Assembly (NCBI GenBank): GCA_013398175.1
Contig: VZRZ01002085.1
Coordinates: 547,082 to 611,081, forward strand
Reading direction: 5' to 3'
DNA from: Climacteris rufus
Taxonomy: Eukaryota; Chordata; Aves; Passeriformes; Climacteridae
DNA length: 64,000 bases
The notes under the pieces are model-generated. The model searched no databases. It was not told where the DNA came from and saw nothing but the letters and a program-made list of their open reading frames with translations. The translations under genes and the position numbers were made by a program. This document shows, piece by piece, positions 59,001-64,000 of this stretch. The first letter of the stretch is position 1. Each line of letters opens with the position of its first letter.

Positions 59001-60090
59001 AGCTTTCTATATTCATGACACCTTACAAAATCTTGCATATTTCCATAGCCATTTTCACTCCATTCCCATTTTACCATTCTTCAATCTTTGTCCCACGTTT
59101 GATGTCTTTGCTTTTTCTGCCTTAGTCCTGCTTCCCTCTTCAACTGCCTGTGCTGCTGAGGATGGATCCCAGGGCACAGGGGGTGAGTGAGTGCACATTG
59201 CTGGGTTGTGGAGAGCTTCTCATCAACCAACACCCCCAAATCCTTCTCCCCAGGGCTACTCTCAATCCATTCTCCCCAAAACCTGTGTTTGTGCTTGGAA
59301 TTGCCCTGACACAGGTGCAGGACCTTGCTCCTGGCCTTGCAATAAGTTACAGCTCATGAAGGCAGAGTGTGGCTGATCCTTCCAACCCAGGCAAGAGTTG
59401 TTCTGCATGGGGTGCTTTCAACACTTCACTCCTACTTATTATCCTTTTCCTTGCTTGAAACAGAAACAAGCCCTATGGCAGGCTGGCAGGGGATCTGCAA
59501 AATAACTTCCCTGGTTTCTTCTACAAAAAACCCCAAAAATATCAAAAATACCAAAGTAGCAGCCTGAGGAGACAAACCACCTACTGCCTCCTTCTACTTG
59601 CCTTCCTCATCTGAACATAGGGGGTTCCTACATAGTCCAGAGGAACACTGTTTTTCCAGCAGAAGAACAAATATGGACAGATGGGGGATAAAGAGAATAA
59701 TCAGAAAAATAGAACAATAATAGGGTTAGTATCTACCTGCTGTTTGCTTCAGAGCTTCACCAGAATGCGAATCTAAAAAGCAATGATTCTCCCAGTCAGG
59801 AACAAGATCATGGGGTTTCATCAGTGCTCATTTGCAAGCTCTCTAACCCAGCACAAACCCTTTTCTGGAATTATTTATGACCTCTAAAGTTAAACAGAAT
59901 GCTCCAGAACAGTGATCTCAAATGATTTTTTCAACTAGCTTGGATAAGAAATACTTCTGTCATTGATCCATTCATCCTTGGTTAACACAAGTTCCATGAA
60001 AACTGAGGATCATTTTTTTCCTTCCCATTGACTTTGAGCTCACAGATATTTCAGTCACATTCTTTGCTTGTTGATAAGATTTTATTTAAA
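53047..60090. other. AT-rich non-coding sequence
   Basis: Seven kilobases without a supported gene or interspersed repeat. Around 55360-55560 there is a dense run of AATTAATTAA and ATTA/TAAT cores that could be a conserved regulatory element, but this cannot be tested here. An AT-only patch lies at about 54966-55040, and an A-rich run at about 56605-56620. Open frames of up to 107 codons (57622-57945, +) show no domain. Confidence 0.45.
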
Positions 60091-60180
60091 AGACCTGTAG
60101 ATGTGGCACTTGGGGACAGGTTCAGTGGTGGCCGTGGCAGTGCTGGGGGAATGGTTGGACTCAATGATCTCAGAGGTCAT
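60091..60180 (+). mobile_element. CR1 LINE 3' end fragment
   Basis: GTAGATGTGGCACTTGGGGA, CAGGTTCAGTGGTGGCCGTG and GGTTGGACTCAATGATCTCA, then GAGGTCAT, match the same CR1 subtype as the tail of the copy ending at 25195. The terminal octamers are missing. Confidence 0.87.
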
Positions 60181-63100
60181 AAATAAACCCCCACCACATA
60201 CGCGGGTTTCACTGTGGATGTTGTCTTGTGATTAAAGGTGTTTGGGTTTATAAGGAGAGGGAAAACAATAAAAATTATCAAAAATTGCAAAGGCAAAGGT
60301 GATTTCATAGTCATCTATGCTGGTGACACAAGAATAAAGTTTTCACCAAATAATCTATGAATGAAACCTCATCTCTTTGACTGGAACCAGAACACCTTTG
60401 GAGGAAAGCATTCAGTCTTACAGATTTTTAGGTAAACAATTCAAGCAGCATTTTGTGGAGAGAAAGCTCTTCTGCTTCATGGGTTATGCAGAGGGATAAA
60501 GCCTTGAAATTAAAACAGAGATTTCTAGTATTGAGATAAAATTATTGTTTTTTAAAGTCAGAAATGTTATGTTCTTAATCTGCACATATACAAATTGCTA
60601 GACCATGTTCACAATTATTTTAGTAATATTTGTCGTGGAAGCACAGTCAGTTTTAGTAGTTTTTGTGAAAATTCTTAATCTCTCCATCCCCTTTAAGCCA
60701 TAGTCAGTTCTTTTCAGTAGAGTACAAGCACTTGTGTACCATAAACTTGTGTGTCCATCAGAAATCAAACCTGATGTGATTAAATTATTTTGTTTTCATT
60801 TCCTAATCTGAGCACTGACAGGAAATGAAGAGACAGATTTTTATGTAAGTATATAACACAGTCACAGAATTGACTCAGATCAATTTGCTGAAATGCTATT
60901 TATTCTACTTAAACTCTTGAAGAATTTAATATAAAAACTTTTCCCATGCTAAATTCTGAATTTCCTGGGGGAAAATTACCAAATGTAAATACAACCCAGT
61001 GACGTTTTAAGTTGCTTGACATTTATCAAATTTAATTATTTTGCCTGAATTATCTTTCTTCAGCTTAAAATTTTATTACTGAGATATAAATCAGTCATTT
61101 ATACTGACTGTATTAATTAAAAAGAATAAAAGAAAACCTCTTTTCTTGAACTGGTTGAAATTTTGAAGATAAACATACAACTACTTTAATAAGATAAATA
61201 TTTTTATTTTTTTTTACAGCTGTGGTTAGTGTTCACTAATCATTTTTTTCTGCATTTTTAACAGAACTTTACAGCCTTCCTAGAAAACATAAGTCAAGAT
61301 TTACTGTAGAAGAAGAAATCAAGCAATGAATAGAAGAAAAAAGTGAAAGTTCTTACAAGAGGAACAGTTTGTAGAAAAGAAAGTGGATGTTTTCCACCAC
61401 CTGTGGTGGAACGCAGGTTTCTAAGGTAACATGATTAAAAAAGAATGGGATAGGATGGGAATATTCTCCTGGAGATGTTTTTGAACAATATGATGTAAGA
61501 AAAATTACTTGTCCTGTTTGGCCACCAAATCATCTTGCGCACAAGGCAGTAAAATTGAAACACAAAACAAAGCAATTCTAATCTGCTTTGTCTGAAAAGA
61601 TGCAAATCTGAGACTTTTCAGCTCAGGAGTTCAAGTTTTCTGTACTGACTGAAAACAAGGCAGCTAAATTAGAAATACAGACCTTGGCTTTGTTCCTTCA
61701 CTTCATACACCTGCACTGAAAAATGTAGTTCTGGGACTTGGTGTCTGTGCATTTCTTCCTTTGGCTTCCTAAATCACTCCCAGAAATAGCAGGGATGAAG
61801 CAGTTGCCCATCCCAATATTTATTGCTGTTTCTGACAGGTTGTCAGCCTCTTTTCAGCACCAGAAACTCACAGGGTGTGTGTAGATCAAGGACTGAGACA
61901 AAGCTGGGACTGGGCACACCAGGATGGACTCTGAATGAATGATGTAAAGGTTGGTCTTGGAAAAATGAATAATCGAAGTTCTCAAGTAAGCTTAAGGTGG
62001 AATAGCTTTTCTCTGTCCTTAGAGACACATATTGTCTTTAATTAGTGTCATAAAGATAGTTACTGTACAGAAAAATCAAACTGGTTTTGAGGCTAAGAGA
62101 GAATAGAAATGGTGAGGAGGTTGTGCCTGAGAAATACCCTGAATGTTCTTTTACTGGCAGTATCAGGGAACTGTTTATCTGAGAATTTATTATTTTTGAG
62201 AACTTATTCTTTTTGTTTATCTGAGCATTTATTACGAAGATGGGGGTCTGAATCAGCTAAAGTACATCTGTCTCCAAATGTCATGATAGACATAGTTTTT
62301 GTTCAATTTCTTCTACAAGCAGACACAGAGCAATGCTTTAAAGCAGAGTTGAGATCACGAGGTTCTTGTTTTAAAAATTTCGTCTTGTCATCAGCAGCTC
62401 ATGACACTGAAGAAGAAAAATGCACAGACTGCATCTGCAGGACACTGTTGTTCAGTATCCAGAGACACAGGGGCAACTCATCCCTCCTAGGAAAAGAGCT
62501 CAGATGGATGGCATGAATTAGTTTCCAATTCTCTCTCTCTCTCTCTGTCTCTATCGAAACTGAGAGAAGTTTATAAGAATAACTTGTACCAGACAACCAA
62601 ATTTCAAGACAGTAGAATTTTACTCACCCACCATTAAAAGCCCCAAGTAAGTGAATTGCAGCATTGCTACCTGGCAAAGATATAAAGCCTAATATTTGAC
62701 AAAGTGCTTTTCAAAATGCGTGAAACAGCTCAGCATGAAAATACCTCTATTATCACAATACGAGCCAGGATCTGTTAAATTAAGAAAGAAGATATGCTGT
62801 CCACAGTAGAACTGACAAGCACCACAAGGTTGACTAAAAAACTTTACAAAACCTGAGCAGGATCTGCCAGGTAAGTCAGAGCAATATTTTGCTGTGAGAA
62901 AAACAAGAAGTCAAGACAACAGTGTGGAACTCAGGGCTGTTTGGGTTTGGAGCCATTCAAAATGTTGCATCGAATGTACAAAGGTGATGTGAGCAGTAAG
63001 ACAAACTGAACTGGGCCTTTACTGAACATTTCAAACTCCCTCACTCCTAACTATCTATGGGCTTTTTTTGTGCCATTCCTGAAATTATAACCAGTGCCCA

Positions 63101-64000
63101 GGTTAAACTACCCAAAGATATATTTGTAAAGGACCTGCAAACAGCAGTCACACTGCTCAGGACGCAGTCATGGAGGCTAGAGTATTACATTTTTTAAGTA
63201 TTTTTCATTTGGGGAGTTTTAATGTTCTTATTTTGATGTTCACATCCTCTGGACCAAGCTGGCTGTGTGGAGTTGAGTGCCAGACCCATTTTTATTGGCA
63301 GCAGGATGTGTATGACAGTGGAATGGTACAGCAGCAGATAATCAGGTATAAAAAGGGTACATGGGTGGCTGGATTCTGCCATTGTTGAGTTGCCAATCAA
63401 AACCCACATTATTATTCAAAAATAGGTTGTTACATCCACAGAGATGGAGCTTGCCTGTCAATCTAAAGCATTATGTGTAGACACATTCTCAGACCAAGGT
63501 CTAAAAATGGTTTGACTGACAACCGTACTCTGCAGCGAGAGCAGAATTCTCTCCTTCCAGTTTTAATTACATGTCTCTTGTAAATAAATGTAGTTTAAAA
63601 ATATTAACTAAGGTGCAGCTGTGTTTAGCTATGATTCTCTTCCTGATCTTCCAGAGTGTTCCTTAGTATTTGTGCAAGGCTTTGAAGTACTGCATGACAT
63701 GGTAAGTATTATTGTTAAGCTGTCTGCCTCTCATGGAAATTACAGCACAGCTAAAGAAGCAAGAGAATTTCCACTGTAACCCATGTCTGTTAGATGCTGA
63801 AATCTTCCAGAAAACAAAAGGGTTTTAAGTGTGAAACTTTTCCTGTCACTCTTCGTGTTGAGCAATTTGAAAGGAAAATAAGATCCACTTTTTTGGCTTG
63901 ACATTTCCATTCCAGCTTGTTCTCTGACTTCCTCTCTTCTCACGTTGACTCAAACTTTCACAGTCCGCAGTGCAACTGCAGTGTGCTGGCTCTGAAAGCC
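60181..64000. other. AT-rich non-coding sequence
   Basis: No gene or transposon is recognised. It contains a CT microsatellite at 62531 and an imperfect 43-bp-spaced duplication of TTTATCTGAG-ATTTATTA at 62173 and 62216. A 135-codon frame (62109-62516, +) overlaps that duplication and shows no family features. Confidence 0.5.
62531..62553. repeat. (CT)n microsatellite
   Basis: A CT run of about nine units interrupted by one GT. Confidence 0.85.

Noticed and set aside
62109..62516. 135-codon open frame with repeated LSENLL/LSEHLL
   Set aside because: The repeated words come from a local DNA duplication. No domain or conserved context.

Overview
This window looks like nuclear DNA of a bird, most likely a songbird (Passeriformes). 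The main evidence is about fifteen CR1 LINE fragments, many ending in the CR1-specific ATTCTRTG-type 3' terminus, together with short endogenous-retrovirus solo LTRs. There is also a broken copy of an ITPRIP-like gene, a family I know to be strongly expanded in passerines. The background is AT-rich and intron-sized gaps are everywhere. I see no operons, ribosome binding sites, tRNA, rRNA or CRISPR. The order and species cannot be fixed from the sequence alone.

Layout. 1-2130: AT-rich non-coding. 2130-3790: an abrupt GC-rich island holding a degenerate ITPRIPL1-like pseudogene (2534-3448, +) with a plausible splice acceptor just before its ATG, followed by LTR-like and G-rich sequence. 4506-5523: a CR1 in two pieces, then a clean solo LTR (LTR-A, 5223-5523) with a perfect 6-bp target-site duplication. 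6992-7408: CR1. 7409-24354: AT-rich desert with microsatellites, a doubtful LTR relic and one CR1 tail. 24355-25508: an internally deleted CR1 followed in tandem by a second CR1. 27092-27345: antisense CR1 beside a possible old SINE. 32884-34353: a three-layer nest in which a CR1 is split by a minus-strand LTR, and that LTR is split by LTR-B, a relative of LTR-A. Each inserted LTR has a perfect 6-bp target-site duplication. 38041-38778: minus-strand LTR fragment with ~48-bp internal repeats. 39388-39510: AAAGG-type pentanucleotide array. 39511-64000: desert with CR1 fragments (42.7, 45.1, 50.8, 52.6, 53.0 and 60.1 kb), homopolymers and simple repeats.

No intact protein-coding gene can be supported. 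The longest open frames are either antisense to CR1 or have no recognisable family. The window is best read as a gene desert or part of a very long intron, whose readable history is transposon insertion and one decayed gene duplication. No new functional system was found. The most informative structure is the nested LTR-in-LTR-in-CR1 locus.
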